Assembly: GCF_025345615.1 (NCBI RefSeq)
Contig: NZ_JAODWD010000001.1
Location: 186,001 to 250,000, forward strand
Source of the DNA: Mycobacterium deserti
GTDB lineage: Bacteria; Actinomycetota; Actinomycetes; Mycobacteriales; Mycobacteriaceae
Direction: 5' to 3'
Length of the DNA: 64,000 bases
In this document: positions 63,434 to 64,000 of the stretch, piece by piece
How the letters are laid out: each line of letters starts with the position of its first letter
How positions within the stretch are numbered: position 1 is the stretch's first letter
Notes under the pieces: generated by a model
What the model was told of the DNA's origin: nothing
Databases searched by the model: none
What the model saw: the letters and a program-made list of their open reading frames with translations, nothing else
Position numbers and translations under genes: made by a program

Positions 63434-64000
63434 GTGACACCGACCGCTCCCACGTCCAAAGCCGACGGCACCGTTTTGACCGGCGTCTCCGAAACAGCGC
63501 TGATGACGTTGCAGGTCCGCGCGAACGAGGCACGTCGGCCCGACTCGATCATCGATGATCCGATGGCGATCCAGTTGGCCGACTCCATCGAGTTCGACTT
63601 CGCCAAGTTCGGTTTCACGAGGCGTCAGGACATGGCGGTCCGGGCACTGGCATTCGACCGTCAGGCCCGCCGCTACCTCGCCGATCATCCGAAAGCCACC
63701 GTGGTGGCGCTCGCTGAGGGTTTGCAGACCAGCTTCTATCGCCTCGAGAGTGTCAGCGATCAATTCCGTTGGCTGACCGTCGATCTGCCACCGATGATCG
63801 ACCTGCGCCGCAAACTTCTGCCTGCGTCGGACCGTGTGCAGTTGTGCGCGCAGTCCGCGCTGGATTTCAGCTGGATGGACCGGGTCGACTCGGATGACGG
63901 GGTGTTCATCACCGCCGAGGGACTACTGATGTACCTGCAGCCCGAGGAGTCGCTGGGTCTGATCGCCGAATGCGCGAAGCGGTTCCCCGGTGGACGGATG
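63434..64000 (+). CDS. LCM-type SAM-dependent methyltransferase, paralogue (3' part off window)
   Basis: Reading frame open to the right edge, 189 codons seen. It parallels the gene at 62071: VALAEGLQTSFYRL, LTVDLPPMIDLRRKLLPASD, FSWMDRVDSDDGVFITAEGL and AKRFPGGRM. GTG 63434 is the first start that keeps the family N-terminus (KADGTVLTGVSETALMTLQV). The substrate is unknown. Tandem paralogues of this class are common in mycobacteria. Confidence 0.82.
   Translation, partial: MTPTAPTSKADGTVLTGVSETALMTLQVRANEARRPDSIIDDPMAIQLADSIEFDFAKFGFTRRQDMAVRALAFDRQARRYLADHPKATVVALAEGLQTSFYRLESVSDQFRWLTVDLPPMIDLRRKLLPASDRVQLCAQSALDFSWMDRVDSDDGVFITAEGLLMYLQPEESLGLIAECAKRFPGGRM

Overview
The window is GC-rich actinobacterial chromosome and reads as a mycobacterium, most likely a fast-growing environmental one. 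The evidence is an ESX-type secretion pair, mycothiol (mshB), mannosylated phosphoinositide (pimE, lpqW) and F420 (fbiC) genes, many GTG starts, and gene order that, from memory, follows M. tuberculosis Rv1202 to Rv1153c in reverse, with local insertions and losses.

Layout. 0-5.4 kb: end of an ESX-substrate pair, an ABC-F ATPase, and the head-to-head lysine/DAP genes dapE and dapD. 5.4-14.3 kb: M15 lipoprotein, VOC protein, fadD36, Nudix hydrolase, small enzymes, and the proline catabolic operon (rocA, putB) with its divergent PucR-type regulator. 14.3-19.2 kb: secreted MPT64-like and DUF6636-like proteins, an AidB-like acyl-CoA dehydrogenase, a cupin, and fdxC with the dapC-like aminotransferase. 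19.5-34 kb: DUF1353 protein, fbiC, mshB, lpqW, typA, mutT2, phhB, pimE and two Ala/Pro-rich exported proteins. 34-36 kb: DUF1059 protein, nitroreductase, a stripped-down serine recombinase and an HhH-GPD protein. 61.6-64 kb: the backbone resumes with an Rv1155-like PPOX enzyme and two paralogous LCM-type methyltransferases.

Between the HhH-GPD gene (Rv1156-like) and the PPOX gene (Rv1155-like) lies about 25 kb of accessory DNA. Its first part is a LytS/LytTR two-component system co-transcribed with two DUF485/SSS symporter modules. These modules are separated by a 32-bp tandem repeat in which every unit is a self-overlapping ATGA mini-ORF, like a MIRU. The second part is a probable catabolic island: an MFS carrier, then a tightly coupled operon (two ACMSD-type amidohydrolases, two Gfo/Idh/MocA dehydrogenases, an Ldh2-type dehydrogenase and an FAH-family hydrolase), a NitT/TauT-type ABC importer, a luciferase-like monooxygenase with a CMD-like protein and an alpha/beta hydrolase, a PucR-type regulator, a third Gfo/Idh/MocA protein, and a flavin reductase fused to a GntR/FCD sensor region. 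The fusion suggests that reduced flavin supply to the monooxygenase may be controlled by the pathway ligand. The substrate cannot be told from sequence.

A nuclease-fold gene bracketed by two related hairpins (core CGAACGTTCCnTACC) sits between the catabolic operon and the importer. Several divergent gene pairs have start codons only 21-31 bp apart, with TANNNT hexamers placed 6-8 nt before the start codons, the geometry expected of back-to-back leaderless promoters.
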